Part shown: positions 1 to 8,482 of the stretch, piece after piece
How the letters are laid out: each line of letters opens with the position of its first letter
How positions within the stretch are numbered: the first letter of the stretch is position 1
From: Metridium senile
Lineage: Eukaryota; Cnidaria; Anthozoa; Actiniaria; Metridiidae
Assembly: GCA_949775045.1 (NCBI GenBank)
Contig: OX459102.1
Span: forward strand, 3,668,533-3,732,532
Direction of reading: 5' to 3'
DNA: 64,000 bases
The notes under the pieces: model-generated
Told to the model about the DNA's origin: nothing
Seen by the model: only the letters and a program-made list of their open reading frames with translations
The model's database searches: none
Position numbers and translations under genes: made by a program

Positions 1-39
1 TTATATAATAAACAGAACATTACATGTGCGCTTGGAGAT

Positions 40-430
40 ATGAATTTTATCTTCTCGTGTTGAAAAGATATCCCACTCATTCGCTGCGCTCACTCGTGGG
101 ATATCTTATCAACACTCGCGATCGAAGATAAAATTCATTTATAACATATGCAAGTAGAATCGCGCGCTCTGATTGGCTTATTTTTTATTGACAAGAAATG
201 GATATCCCATAGAGATATCCCATAGAAATTTAAGGTGAGGCCTTCAAGTTTGCTATTGCAAATCTTTACTTTTTTTGCGACAAAAACAAATTAAAATGGC
301 CGCATTGGACGACAGCAACGACTTTCCTGTTTTGCTTTCGACATATTTGAAGAAAATGTTGAGCCAGTGGAGGAAAAAGGCGAAAAACTTCGAGAAAGGT
401 CGACCAAAACCTACAAAAATTTGCAAATAG
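40..430 (+). mobile_element. Foldback MITE-like element A with a 44-codon ORF
   Basis: An imperfect hairpin spans 40-138: the arms begin ATGAATTTTATCTT and end AAGATAAAATTCAT, with GATATCCCAC/GTGGGATATC near the loop and a loop rich in cgctgcgctc. It is followed by CGCGCGCTCTGATTGGCT (about 154-172) and, at 296-430, a short ORF starting MAALDDSNDF. The same CGCGCGCTC-TNATTGG box followed by a MA-starting ORF occurs in the two elements at 38336-38827 and 40869-41354, so I place all three in one structural family. Whether the ORF is translated is unknown. The outer ends of this copy are not defined, because the window starts close by. Confidence 0.5.
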
Positions 431-994
431 GTGGCGAGCATTGGTTGTTTTTGCATACATTTTAATAAGCAAAAGTTGAGAAAATCAAATCAGATTGCAA
501 AAACTCCAGAGAGAATACACAAAAGGGTATTATTTTAATTCTCTAAAGAATATAAAGCTCGTTCACATACCTCGATAATAGTTGAAAACAATAGTTTTAG
601 TTTTTAATATCTTTCCTTGTAAACAACACGGCGGTGAGTTGAGCTATCTTTTGCTGAGAGATATCATTGCTTTTCAGTTACTTTTAAAAAGCTGTAAAAT
701 TTACGATAAGTTTTTCTACAAAGTTAACTGCAACGTTTTTGAAGTCAGGAAGTGTTCTTGTCTTTCTTTGTCTGCATACAAAAGGTTCAAAATCTTGGAA
801 AAGGCCGTTTTTTCTCGATTCAAAGTTCTGTCAGCGATAATCATGCTTTCATGTCTTTCATCTTCTTCATTAAGTACGACACAGATAGATTAATTCCTTC
901 AACAGTTGACGGTGATTTCGTTTAAAGTTCTTATTATTGTTTATCGAAAAATAAGAGCTTTCAAAGGCTCTTTTGCTCGATGCAAACGTCCACA
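431..994. other. Left flank of the Polinton, no gene recognised
   Basis: AT-rich DNA. An ORF of about 100 codons at 582-893 has no recognisable motif and no supporting context, so I do not call it. The last 6-8 bases (TCCACAAG, 989-996) recur at the other end of the Polinton and are its target-site duplication. Confidence 0.4.
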
Positions 995-996
995 AG
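989..996. other. Target-site duplication, left copy
   Basis: TCCACAAG here matches 15810-15817. Because the match overlaps the terminal A/G of the element, the 6-bp duplication is either TCCACA or CCACAA. Confidence 0.75.
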
Positions 997-1643
997 TAGT
1001 AGTAAATGGCCGATTCGGGGACAAAATGACTTTTTCCACCTTACGCATACCAAACACCATACGTAAGCACCTCTAAACATCACAAACATGCCATTCTATC
1101 GAAGGTAAATTTTTCAAAAAAGGGGGCGGCAAAAATGGGAGGAGCCTATTTCATGAAAAAATTATTAAAGAAATAACAATTTCTGGGAATTACCTGTCAA
1201 TCAAATTCTGGGAATACCACGTCATCAAATTATGGTATTATTGCGTGACCAAATATTGCGTGACAACAAAGGTCAAAGGTCAAAAGGTCAAACAAATCAC
1301 ATGATCAACATTCCTGAAATTCCTGAGATGGGCGTGGTCATTATTGAAATTATTCTGAGATTTTACTCTTAGGAATTTACTGTCAATCAAATTCTTGGAA
1401 TCTCAGGAATGTCAGGAATTCTAATTATGATTTTATTTTTTGTAACTATAATGTGGTTATTAATGAAGGTGCGTTTATTCTGTGGTATCATGCAAAATGC
1501 GTTTATTCTTTAAAATTTAAATTTAAATAATATATATAAGAAAATGTCTTCAAACCGATATAAAGAGAAAATACATAATAATAGTATAACTGAAAAAATG
1601 TCTTCGAACCGATATAAAGAGGAAATAATTAGTAATAGTATAA
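995..1643 (+). repeat. Polinton left terminal inverted repeat
   Basis: 649 bp, matching the reverse complement of 15162-15810 and diverging exactly after ATTAGTAATAGTATAA at 1643. It contains direct repeats such as aaaggtcaaaggtcaaaaggtcaa and, at its inner end, the promoter region and first 33 codons of the polymerase gene, which is complete only at the other end. Confidence 0.93.
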
Positions 1644-1747
1644 ATTCAACTATATTTCGAAAGAAGAACTACCAGAAAATTATACAAAATCTGCTAATAT
1701 TAGGCCAAAGAGAAAGAAAATGGTATAAAACGAATAACACGTTATAA
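1544..1747 (+). pseudogene. Truncated duplicate of the DNA polymerase B N-terminus
   Basis: The first 33 codons (MSSNRYKEK...) are those of the polymerase at 15261, because they lie inside the terminal inverted repeat. After 1643 the sequence leaves the repeat, and 34 unrelated, lysine/asparagine-rich codons follow before the stop at 1747. It would be transcribed from the same promoter as the polymerase. I see no function, and call it a by-product of the inverted repeat. Confidence 0.7.
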
Positions 1748-2130
1748 TAATGTAAACTGCTCATGAAAATATGTTTCATGTATTTGCTATTATTAGCCAA
1801 AAAAATTATTTTTTCTGGTTATTATTAATTTATAAAATATATTCTTACATCATTGGTTTTATCAATCAATTATGTAATTTGATGGGACTTTCCCTTTTGT
1901 ACACGTCACAGGTCACAAGACAGCCACGAGATATTCATATGACACAGATGACATAATATGTTTTCATATCGGGTGACCTTTACCGGTAAAGTTTGTTAGT
2001 AAAGTTTACTAGTAAAGTTTGTTAGTAAAGTTTGTCAGTAAAGTTTAATTTGTCAGTAAAGTTTACCATCAAGATTTGACCTTCAGATATTTTTTATTAT
2101 GACGTCACGGCACAGCAGTGCCGGTTGTAT
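1644..2130. other. Spacer between left repeat and first leftward gene
   Basis: AT-rich spacer with no convincing gene. It holds a short tandem repeat at 1984-2066 and ends with the 3' end of the leftward gene cluster. Confidence 0.5.
1984..2066 (+). repeat. 16-bp tandem repeat (agtaaagtttgttagt)
   Basis: About five imperfect copies of TAGTAAAGTTTGT/C lie just beyond the stop of the last leftward gene. They may form part of its 3' untranslated region. Confidence 0.75.
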
Positions 2131-3561
2131 CTATCGAAACATAATCCAAGCAATACCCGCTACTCCAACTGTAATAGCCATTAGATTAGTATCATGTCGA
2201 TTAGATGTTGGTGAAGGTTTTACACTTGGTTTAGTAAAGGAGTTTGTAATATCTTTTTTATTATTGATTTCTTTTTTAGGCTTATCTTCTGTTTTATGTG
2301 GCAGGTTAACTTTTGAATCACCCATATTATGTTTTGAACCAGTAGATTTAGTTTCATTATTAATATTATTGACACCAAATTTCATATCAGCTGTTGCTCT
2401 CTGAAGCTTATTGTTATAACCGATAGTTGATTCTGTATTTATAATTAACATAGATGGTAACAACCAACAACCAGGGGATATTGCTAAATCAAGCTTTACT
2501 TTAGCATTCTGAATTGCGAATTGATATCGTTGTATACTTTTCGAAATATCCTTCTCAATTACTGAATTTTCAAACAGATTTAGAAATACTTCTTGCGTTT
2601 CTGTAGCACCCCCCGAATCACCTATAATTGATGATCGCGTCTGTACCTGAGCACCCAAAACACAGTAAACAAACGCTTCTATACTTTGATTTAATCGTGA
2701 CAAACCTGCTTTCGTTATACCAACCCCCTTTTGAGGAATAAACCAATTATATTGACTTCTATCCTTGTGGGTTGACTTGTAATATCCGGTTAGTGAATCC
2801 TTGTAGGGGCTAGTATAATGAAACCCAAACACATCAGAGTTTGTGGACGTACCCTTGAATCTAAAATCAGGATTTGAGGAATCAATACCAAACTCGTTAC
2901 ACAACTTTACTAAAGCGCCTTTATTATATCGAGTACCATTCCAAACAAAGTTATTATCCCATGGTAGTATAACCTGTAGAGTGTTTAAAATAGATCTTAT
3001 CGTGAAAATAACATGGAATCTTAATATAGATGCTATTTGTGTATCAGGTTCAACAAGGTTAAACGAAACACCGCAGCCTGAAGTGGCACACCAGACAGCA
3101 AAATTCAACTGTTGAGACCAATTTTTAAAATTTGGATCTTCCATCCAAATAGTCCAATCAGATGTATTATTTATAGTTGGAGGTGTTAATTCAAAAATAT
3201 TTTTAATAGTAAAAGAAAAACTTTCACCTGGAGTTACAAATATTTTTAATGTGGTTAATAATCTTTTAATATCAGACGGATTATCACTAAGACCTACAGC
3301 TGGAATTGGATATTTTGTATTTGTAAGCATAACAGCTTTTGGAAACTTAGATTTAGATTTAAGAAAGTCGGCTATATTTTCTGGTGTATATGTGTGACCA
3401 TTCCAACTAGGAAATGTGTAAACCGTTTTTACCAAATTACCATTTTCATCAAAAGGATCATACTCGTCTCCATTGAAAATAAATCGAACTTTACCATTTA
3501 CATTGGTAAAACGATTGGTGTTATAGTTTGGATACTTTTGTTCGAAATCTATAAATTTCAT
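2131..3561 (-). CDS. Polinton protein of unknown function with C-terminal membrane anchor (476 aa)
   Basis: It opens MKFIDFEQKYPNY. Residues about 1-390 look like a folded domain with many aromatic residues and a Cys pair in WCATSGCGVSF. Residues about 390-455 are a Lys/Asn/Thr/Ser-rich linker with basic repeats, and about 458-474 are a single hydrophobic segment (LMAITVGVAGIAWIMF) right before the stop, which suggests a tail-anchored protein. It is the most 3' gene of the leftward cluster, downstream of capsid and ATPase. A CGTATAAAA box lies 27 nt before the ATG. From the position I infer a virion or membrane component, but the fold is unknown to me and I do not assign a named Polinton family. 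Confidence 0.8.
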   Translation of the reverse strand: MKFIDFEQKYPNYNTNRFTNVNGKVRFIFNGDEYDPFDENGNLVKTVYTFPSWNGHTYTPENIADFLKSKSKFPKAVMLTNTKYPIPAVGLSDNPSDIKRLLTTLKIFVTPGESFSFTIKNIFELTPPTINNTSDWTIWMEDPNFKNWSQQLNFAVWCATSGCGVSFNLVEPDTQIASILRFHVIFTIRSILNTLQVILPWDNNFVWNGTRYNKGALVKLCNEFGIDSSNPDFRFKGTSTNSDVFGFHYTSPYKDSLTGYYKSTHKDRSQYNWFIPQKGVGITKAGLSRLNQSIEAFVYCVLGAQVQTRSSIIGDSGGATETQEVFLNLFENSVIEKDISKSIQRYQFAIQNAKVKLDLAISPGCWLLPSMLIINTESTIGYNNKLQRATADMKFGVNNINNETKSTGSKHNMGDSKVNLPHKTEDKPKKEINNKKDITNSFTKPSVKPSPTSNRHDTNLMAITVGVAGIAWIMFR

Positions 3562-3588
3562 CTTATATATTTATAAGATGAGATTCCC

Positions 3589-3597
3589 TTTTATACG
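3589..3597 (-). promoter_or_regulatory. TATA-like box CGTATAAAA before the 476-aa gene
   Basis: Reads CGTATAAAAGGG on the minus strand, 27 nt before the ATG at 3561. One of seven such boxes in the element. Confidence 0.6.
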
Positions 3598-3683
3598 TTT
3601 ATAAGATTAGTGTTAATATTTATTTTTGTCATATCGTAATTTATACGTAAATCCCCCCATCGGAGTTGTTTCAAACGAAATAC

Positions 3684-4301
3684 TTACTTCTTTTGATTTA
3701 TGAGCTGATCCACAATTTCCTTTCTCATCTCCACTCTCATCTCCTCTCTTATTTTTTTTATATCGAGGTCTGGACCCTTTTTTAAAAACTCATTATTCCG
3801 TACAGATCTAATATCACTCTTCAACGTTTGATACTTTTGTAGCTCACCCATAATTAGTTCAAATTCTCTTTCATCAATCTTGTTATCAGACAAGGCTTTT
3901 GACACCAGGTCATATATACTATTTTGTTTTGCTTTTGCGAGCTGAATAGTATTTTCATGTTTTGCTACCTTCTTAGTAAGTTTTTTCGTTATAATTGTAC
4001 AACTAGATGCTACTAAACCGAGGATACCACCAACCCCCGCTAAAGGGACGCCTATGACAGCTCCAGCACCTGTTAAGCTTGTAGTTACACCAGAACCAGT
4101 AAAAAGTACAGAAAAGATTCCACTTACGACTGCTGTTTTATGAAAGATTCCACGTGTCTTAGCATATTTTTTCCTAACGTTTTCATAATGTTTGACTTCA
4201 GCTTCTAGTTTAGACATAACCTCATTTACCTTGCGTAATCTGAAGTTTTCACCATCACTATAATTTGGCAGCTCAGGATACAATACGTCATGATTTTCCA
4301 T
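3684..4301 (-). CDS. Polinton small membrane protein with Gly-rich hydrophobic hairpin (205 aa)
   Basis: A charged, helical N-terminus (residues about 25-50) is followed by about 50 residues of alternating Gly-rich hydrophobic stretches (residues about 56-105, VVSGIFSVLF ... VPLAGVGGILGLVASS), then a basic patch (TKKLTKKVAKHE) and a long amphipathic helix to about 180. The layout, a helix, a glycine-rich membrane hairpin and a coiled coil, suggests membrane insertion or remodelling, but this is inference. The gene lies between the 476-aa and 210-aa genes. Its probable promoter (CGTTTAAAAAT) overlaps the stop codon of the upstream 210-aa gene. Function unknown. Confidence 0.8.
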   Translation of the reverse strand: MENHDVLYPELPNYSDGENFRLRKVNEVMSKLEAEVKHYENVRKKYAKTRGIFHKTAVVSGIFSVLFTGSGVTTSLTGAGAVIGVPLAGVGGILGLVASSCTIITKKLTKKVAKHENTIQLAKAKQNSIYDLVSKALSDNKIDEREFELIMGELQKYQTLKSDIRSVRNNEFLKKGPDLDIKKIREEMRVEMRKEIVDQLINQKK

Positions 4302-4324
4302 TATACTATACCAAACAATTTTAT

Positions 4325-4333
4325 TTTTAAACG
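4325..4333 (-). promoter_or_regulatory. Variant TATA-like box CGTTTAAAA before the 205-aa gene
   Basis: Minus-strand CGTTTAAAAAT, 22-23 nt before the ATG at 4301. It overlaps the stop codon of the 210-aa gene and is a variant of the CGTATAAA box found elsewhere in the element. Confidence 0.4.
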
Positions 4334-4959
4334 ATTTCTATTACCATTTTCATTGGATATACCCCAGAAAGAATAATATTATTATTATAATCAGCTACCC
4401 ATAACCGAATACTACTGATATAATCATCGTTTTTTATTTGTGTATACAAACTATTAAGAGGTTTATAAGCTATTTTCTCCCCAACCTCGTCCACATTAAC
4501 ATATGCCAATATTTGTGAATAATTATTTTTGAATAAAACTTGTGTAGAATCAACCAGATTACAATGTATGTATACTGATTCAAGAGTTTTACCAATATTT
4601 ATAACATTTTTAGAATCTTTTTTAAGACTTGTTTCAAGTTTTAATAATTTTGCTAAACTATCATTTAATTTAATATTTACCTTTGGGGTAAGAATGGATC
4701 CGCTTATGGAAACCGGTTTCTCACCAAGAAAAACAACTTTATCAACCACACTTTTAAAAGAGCTTGTTGTATAATTTCCCTTTGGAATACGAAGTAAAAC
4801 ATTACCTTCTCCATCTGAAATCGTCCCTTCTTTTTCAAGGTTGTATAATTGATTAACAAAATTACAATAAATTAGTGACATTTTTGTACTATTTGTTATA
4901 GGATTTTTCAACCAAATCGTTTCATCAGCTTTTGTTTTTTCAATATACAAGATTACCAT
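4327..4959 (-). CDS. Candidate minor capsid (penton-like) protein of the Polinton (210 aa)
   Basis: It is beta-rich with no membrane segment or coiled coil. The last 80 residues (SVYIHCNLVD ... SSIRLWVADYNNNIIL ... MKMVIEI) alternate short polar and hydrophobic strands, as in small jelly-roll proteins. Size and position beside the capsid/ATPase cluster fit the single jelly-roll penton protein that Polintons encode, and no other gene here fits that role better. This is inference from texture and context. A structure prediction showing an eight-stranded jelly roll would confirm it. GGTATAAAAAC lies 23 nt before the ATG, inside the 3' coding end of the upstream 450-aa gene. Confidence 0.6.
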   Translation of the reverse strand: MVILYIEKTKADETIWLKNPITNSTKMSLIYCNFVNQLYNLEKEGTISDGEGNVLLRIPKGNYTTSSFKSVVDKVVFLGEKPVSISGSILTPKVNIKLNDSLAKLLKLETSLKKDSKNVINIGKTLESVYIHCNLVDSTQVLFKNNYSQILAYVNVDEVGEKIAYKPLNSLYTQIKNDDYISSIRLWVADYNNNIILSGVYPMKMVIEIV

Positions 4960-4971
4960 TATAATATATAA

Positions 4972-6324
4972 TCATCTTTTGTTTTTATACCTCTCCACCA
5001 TATACAAAACAATACCAACAATAAGAAGCCATACATTTTTAGCAAGGAAACCTACAACTTCACCTGCAGTTCTGAAAATAAAAGATGCTATAGCACCAAC
5101 CATACCTGGTAATATTTCACCTAATTTTTTCCCAAGTGTTTTCAAACCGTTACCGACACCCTTAGCAACAGATGTAAGACCTGATTTTAGATTAGATACG
5201 ATTACTCCTATAATAGTACCAACTGCTAGAGCAATACCTGTTACTGTTAGACCGTACTTTTTTAAAATAAGTTTTACACGTTCTTTCAAAGGTAGTTTTT
5301 CCTCTATTAGTTCGTTTTTATTTTCTAGTTCATGTATTTTTTCTTCTAAACTCTTTCTTTTAGAGATTAACGCTTCTCTTTCATCAATTAGCTGATTATT
5401 TGTTTCTAAAAGATTATCTCTTTGTAATTTAATAGCATCTTTTTCCCTTTGCGAACCAGTATATAATTCAAATTCTGATTCTAAATTATCAATTTCATCT
5501 TTATTAGAATTTATGCTCTCTGTTTCTGATTCTATTTTTTCATTAATAACTTCTACTTCTGGGTATATTGTGGTTAATTGTTTATCGGTTTCATCCATAA
5601 TGGTTATAGCTGACCTACCTAAGGCTGTCTTGATTTTATTAGTTTGTCTCCCAGGAAGATGCGCATTTTCCTCACCAATTTTTGTTTGTATTTTATACCA
5701 TCTACCTTTATCATTATCATAAACTTCAATAATACTGGATTCATCTTCTCTAATATCAAATCCATTTTCTCTACTAATCGTGTTTTCTGGGTAATATATA
5801 TCGAGATTGGCTTTAGCATTATTATACATATCAATATGATCCTGAGACCAACCTATATTATTAGTAATTGTTTTTGGAGCTTCACTTAAATCATCGAGAT
5901 AGTATTCCTTTGATCCGAGTTTATTGATTCTAAGTAATACATTACCATCCTTATCAATATTATATATAAATTTAGAATTATTTTCATTCCATTCAGGATA
6001 TTTTTCTTTTATAATATTTTTTGCTTCTTCTACTCTATGTTTTTTTTCTACTTCTTGTACTCTATGTTCGGATAAATCTCCCATTTCTATTTCCTCTCTT
6101 ATACTTTTATTCCAATCTTCATTACTTTCATTAGCATTTTCAAATAATCTATACCCACGTTCTCTTGTTATACCTCTTTTATTAAACCTTTCTTTAGTTC
6201 TTTCCCACCATGTTTGCGCCGTTTCTTTTTGCTTAGGTATTAGTTCTGCCAAATCATCATCAGTAATTGGTTCATTAATATCAACAGAACCTTCATCTAT
6301 TGGATTAAGATCTTCACCTTCCAT
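4972..6324 (-). CDS. Polinton coiled-coil membrane protein (450 aa)
   Basis: An acidic N-terminus (MEGEDLNPIDEGSVDI) leads to a charged region, then a long heptad-rich coiled coil (residues about 265-355, many Glu/Lys/Leu), then three hydrophobic segments near the C-terminus (about 367-387, 408-428, 430-445) separated by a Gly/Lys-rich stretch (VAKGVGNGLKTLGKKLG), and a basic tail (ERYKNKR). The topology, a long stalk plus a multi-pass C-terminal anchor, suggests a membrane-associated structural or entry-related protein, but nothing identifies a family. It has its own CGTATAAAAAA box 29 nt upstream of the ATG. Confidence 0.8.
   Translation of the reverse strand: MEGEDLNPIDEGSVDINEPITDDDLAELIPKQKETAQTWWERTKERFNKRGITRERGYRLFENANESNEDWNKSIREEIEMGDLSEHRVQEVEKKHRVEEAKNIIKEKYPEWNENNSKFIYNIDKDGNVLLRINKLGSKEYYLDDLSEAPKTITNNIGWSQDHIDMYNNAKANLDIYYPENTISRENGFDIREDESSIIEVYDNDKGRWYKIQTKIGEENAHLPGRQTNKIKTALGRSAITIMDETDKQLTTIYPEVEVINEKIESETESINSNKDEIDNLESEFELYTGSQREKDAIKLQRDNLLETNNQLIDEREALISKRKSLEEKIHELENKNELIEEKLPLKERVKLILKKYGLTVTGIALAVGTIIGVIVSNLKSGLTSVAKGVGNGLKTLGKKLGEILPGMVGAIASFIFRTAGEVVGFLAKNVWLLIVGIVLYMVERYKNKR
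4983..4991 (-). promoter_or_regulatory. TATA-like box GGTATAAAA before the 210-aa gene
   Basis: Minus-strand GGTATAAAAAC, 23 nt before the ATG at 4959. It lies within the last codons of the 450-aa gene, so the box is kept despite overlapping coding sequence. Confidence 0.6.
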
Positions 6325-6353
6325 TTAGTTTATAATTTATATATACTAAATAG

Positions 6354-6364
6354 TTTTTTATACG
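6354..6364 (-). promoter_or_regulatory. TATA-like box CGTATAAAAAA before the 450-aa gene
   Basis: Minus-strand box 29 nt before the ATG at 6324, in the 68-bp gap after the 140-aa gene. Confidence 0.6.
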
Positions 6365-6392
6365 ATTTTATATTTAGAATTTAAATAGTTTC

Positions 6393-6815
6393 TTATAAAA
6401 ATTTAGATGCCAAATAACCTACAGTCATCATACCCCCACCAACATAAATCATTTCATATTGCTTTTGCTTATTACTAGGTTTATAATAATTTGAAAATTG
6501 TGGTTGTTTATTATCAAAACTCAAATCAGGATGAGCTTTAGAGTATAGTTTAAACGCATAATCAGTATCATTCAAATTACTATCCGCCAATTTCTTTTTT
6601 TCATATTGTGATTGAAGCCAATCCTGGTATTGTTGTCTTTTCTTTTCAAATTCTCCCATATCATGTTGATATTTTTCAAGAGCTTTATCATGTCTTATTT
6701 TTTCTTCATCAGAATGAGAACCATTAGATGATAAGGATTTAGCTAGATAACTACCCCCAACAAAAGCTGTTGCATTCAAAACAGCGCCTGCTATCATTAC
6801 TGCAATCGTTGCCAT
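6393..6815 (-). CDS. Small Polinton protein, two hydrophobic ends and a charged helix (140 aa)
   Basis: A hydrophobic N-terminal segment (residues about 3-27, IAVMIAGAVLNATAFVGG) is followed by a strongly charged helix with many Gln/Lys/Glu residues (about 35-78), a Tyr/Pro-rich part (YAFKLYSKAHPD), and a second Gly-rich hydrophobic segment at the very C-terminus (about 122-138). This looks like a small two-pass membrane protein with an external or luminal helix. Function unknown. GGTATAAAAAA lies 19 nt before the ATG. Confidence 0.75.
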   Translation of the reverse strand: MATIAVMIAGAVLNATAFVGGSYLAKSLSSNGSHSDEEKIRHDKALEKYQHDMGEFEKKRQQYQDWLQSQYEKKKLADSNLNDTDYAFKLYSKAHPDLSFDNKQPQFSNYYKPSNKQKQYEMIYVGGGMMTVGYLASKFL

Positions 6816-6834
6816 ATGTTATATATATTCATTA

Positions 6835-6845
6835 TTTTTTATACC
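6835..6845 (-). promoter_or_regulatory. TATA-like box GGTATAAAAAA before the 140-aa gene
   Basis: Minus-strand box 19 nt before the ATG at 6815. It lies only a few bases beyond the stop codon of the 76-aa gene. Confidence 0.6.
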
Positions 6846-6849
6846 TGTT

Positions 6850-7080
6850 TTAAAAAGGTTTTGGTAGAATTTTTTTATCTTCAAGATATTCCTTCAGATA
6901 CATAGATCCTCCAAGAACAAGAACCCACTTACCATAATTTGACAAACTTGAACTAGGATCACTAATAAATGATTCTTTCATAGTTTTTTTACCAACATAG
7001 CCAATAAGGGAAGCTATTCCAATTACTACACTGGCATCAGTTGCTATTTTAACTAACTTGTTTTCTGTTGCTTTAGACAT
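6850..7080 (-). CDS. Small Polinton membrane protein (76 aa)
   Basis: 76 residues with two hydrophobic stretches (about 14-30 and 50-61) and a basic C-terminus. It is tightly spaced between the 140-aa and 138-aa genes and has its own GGTATAAATAA box 28 nt upstream, which is the main reason to accept so short an ORF. Function unknown. Confidence 0.68.
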   Translation of the reverse strand: MSKATENKLVKIATDASVVIGIASLIGYVGKKTMKESFISDPSSSLSNYGKWVLVLGGSMYLKEYLEDKKILPKPF

Positions 7081-7108
7081 TGTTATAGTATATATAAATA
7101 TTTTATTA

Positions 7109-7116
7109 TTTATACC
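7109..7116 (-). promoter_or_regulatory. TATA-like box GGTATAAA before the 76-aa gene
   Basis: Minus-strand GGTATAAATAA, 28 nt before the ATG at 7080. Confidence 0.6.
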
Positions 7117-7120
7117 ATTT

Positions 7121-7537
7121 TTATTCCATACCTATTATTGGAACTGATTTTTTTGATTTAACAGGGGTTTTTGATTTAACAAGTGGTTCTGATACAGGTT
7201 TTTCTTCGTTTTCTTCATGATTAGGTTTTATTGGAGTAATATTTTTATTATTTTTCTTCCATCTGAAATATAAATCTACTGCTGTCAATGTTATTCCTAC
7301 TAATGATAATCCAGTTGTTAGTGATATCTCAGGCATCCAGTTTTTTGAACTTGATTGTTCGTCATCATCAGTATTATTTTCTAATTCAAGAGCTTTTTTA
7401 GCTTTCTTATGATATTCTACTAGTTTTCTACCAGCAGCAACTTTTTTTGGATCTTTTTGTTTTTGAACTTTTTCAGGTTCCTTAGTTATTTGTTCATCAA
7501 CTAATTTATCATTGTTTTCTGTCATCTTATAATACAA
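7121..7537 (-). CDS. Polinton single-pass membrane protein with charged tails (138 aa)
   Basis: A highly charged N-terminal region, including DPKKVAAGRKLVEYHKKAKK, is followed by one hydrophobic segment (residues about 73-92, ISLTTGLSLVGITLTAVDLY) and a Lys/Pro/Glu-rich tail containing a repeated VKSKTPVKSKKSVP pattern. It is probably a single-pass membrane protein. The gene sits in the leftward structural cluster with CGTATAAG 15 nt before its ATG. No family recognised. Confidence 0.75.
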   Translation of the reverse strand: MYYKMTENNDKLVDEQITKEPEKVQKQKDPKKVAAGRKLVEYHKKAKKALELENNTDDDEQSSSKNWMPEISLTTGLSLVGITLTAVDLYFRWKKNNKNITPIKPNHEENEEKPVSEPLVKSKTPVKSKKSVPIIGME

Positions 7538-7552
7538 GTATATTAATAAATT

Positions 7553-7560
7553 CTTATACG
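7553..7560 (-). promoter_or_regulatory. TATA-like box CGTATAAG before the 138-aa gene
   Basis: Minus-strand CGTATAAGAAT, 15 nt before the ATG at 7537, closer than in the other genes. Confidence 0.5.
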
Positions 7561-7590
7561 ATTTATTAATATTTAATAATATTATTATTT

Positions 7591-7915
7591 ATGCTCAAGA
7601 GTTTCTATTGTCTGCTCAAGAGTCTGCTTAAGAGTGCTCAATAGTCTGCTCAACAGTTTCAACAGTCTGCTCAAGAGTGCCCAAGAGTCTGCTCAACAGT
7701 TTCTATTGTCTGCTCAAGAGTCTGCTTAAGAGTGCTCAATAGTCTGCTCAACAGTTTCAACAGTCTGCTCAAGAGTGCTCAAGAGTCTGCTCAACAGTTT
7801 CTATTGTCTGCTCAAGAGTCTGCTTAAGAGTGCTCAATAGTCTGCTCAACAGTTTCAACAGTCTGCTCAAGAGTGCTCAAGAGTCTGCTCAACAGTTTCA
7901 ACAGTCTGCTCAAGA
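7591..7915. repeat. 98-bp minisatellite with gtctgctcaagag sub-repeats
   Basis: About three copies of a 98-bp unit (anchor AGTCTGCTCAACAG at 7643, 7741 and 7839), each made of shorter gtctgctcaa(g/c)ag modules. It covers the 3' end of the 196-aa gene and fills the spacer to the 138-aa gene. Since 98 is not a multiple of three, each further unit changes the reading frame. Confidence 0.88.
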
Positions 7916-8457
7916 GATTGCTCAATAGTTTTATGAATATTCTTCTCAAAATTATCATTATTACTAATTTTAATATGTTTTGCTATTTGAAGTAAACCAC
8001 TTGCTAAAGCAACAGTTCTTCCACCTTTCAAAATAACAAATCCAGCAAGGTTATTTAGCTCTTGTTTTACCAATTCATTTTTCTGTAAATCTTTACAAAG
8101 CTCCTTTTTATTATCAATAGTTATTACATATGAAACTAATTCGGCAGTTGTTTCTATAGCAGTATCAACTAATCCGTTTGTTACTTTATTACCCATTAAA
8201 ATTTGATATCTATTATAATATTTATCCACATCTTTTGGAGACAACTTTTTAACATCACCCAAATTCATATTTACTCCTGTATAAGTTTTAATAGTTCCAA
8301 GAACTGCGAGAATAGATAATTGTTCTCTTTTTTCTTCAATTTCTGTATCGGTTTTTTTAACAGCCAGCTTCTTTTTTGGTTTCTTTTCTATTACCTCATC
8401 ATTTTCCACTTTTTCTATTTTATTATCATCCATATATTGATCAAGAATTGATGTCAT
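7867..8457 (-). CDS. Polinton protein of unknown function with repeat-derived C-terminus (196 aa)
   Basis: A charged N-terminus (KKPKKKLAVKKTDTEIEEKRE) precedes a mostly helical middle (residues about 45-165) with a mild hydrophobic Gly-rich patch (GFVILKGGRTVALASGLLQIAK). The last 20 or so residues (TIEQSLEQTVETVEQTLEHS) are written by the 98-bp minisatellite and stop at a TGA inside it, so the C-terminus probably differs among copies of this element. It lies next to the packaging ATPase; the upstream AT-rich spacer has a weak GATATAAATAA box. Function unknown. Confidence 0.75.
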   Translation of the reverse strand: MTSILDQYMDDNKIEKVENDEVIEKKPKKKLAVKKTDTEIEEKREQLSILAVLGTIKTYTGVNMNLGDVKKLSPKDVDKYYNRYQILMGNKVTNGLVDTAIETTAELVSYVITIDNKKELCKDLQKNELVKQELNNLAGFVILKGGRTVALASGLLQIAKHIKISNNDNFEKNIHKTIEQSLEQTVETVEQTLEHS

Positions 8458-8482
8458 ATAATAGTATATATTTTTTATTTAT

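Noticed and set aside
582..893. 103-codon ORF in the left flank
   Set aside because: No motif, no neighbouring exon and no codon pattern to support it.
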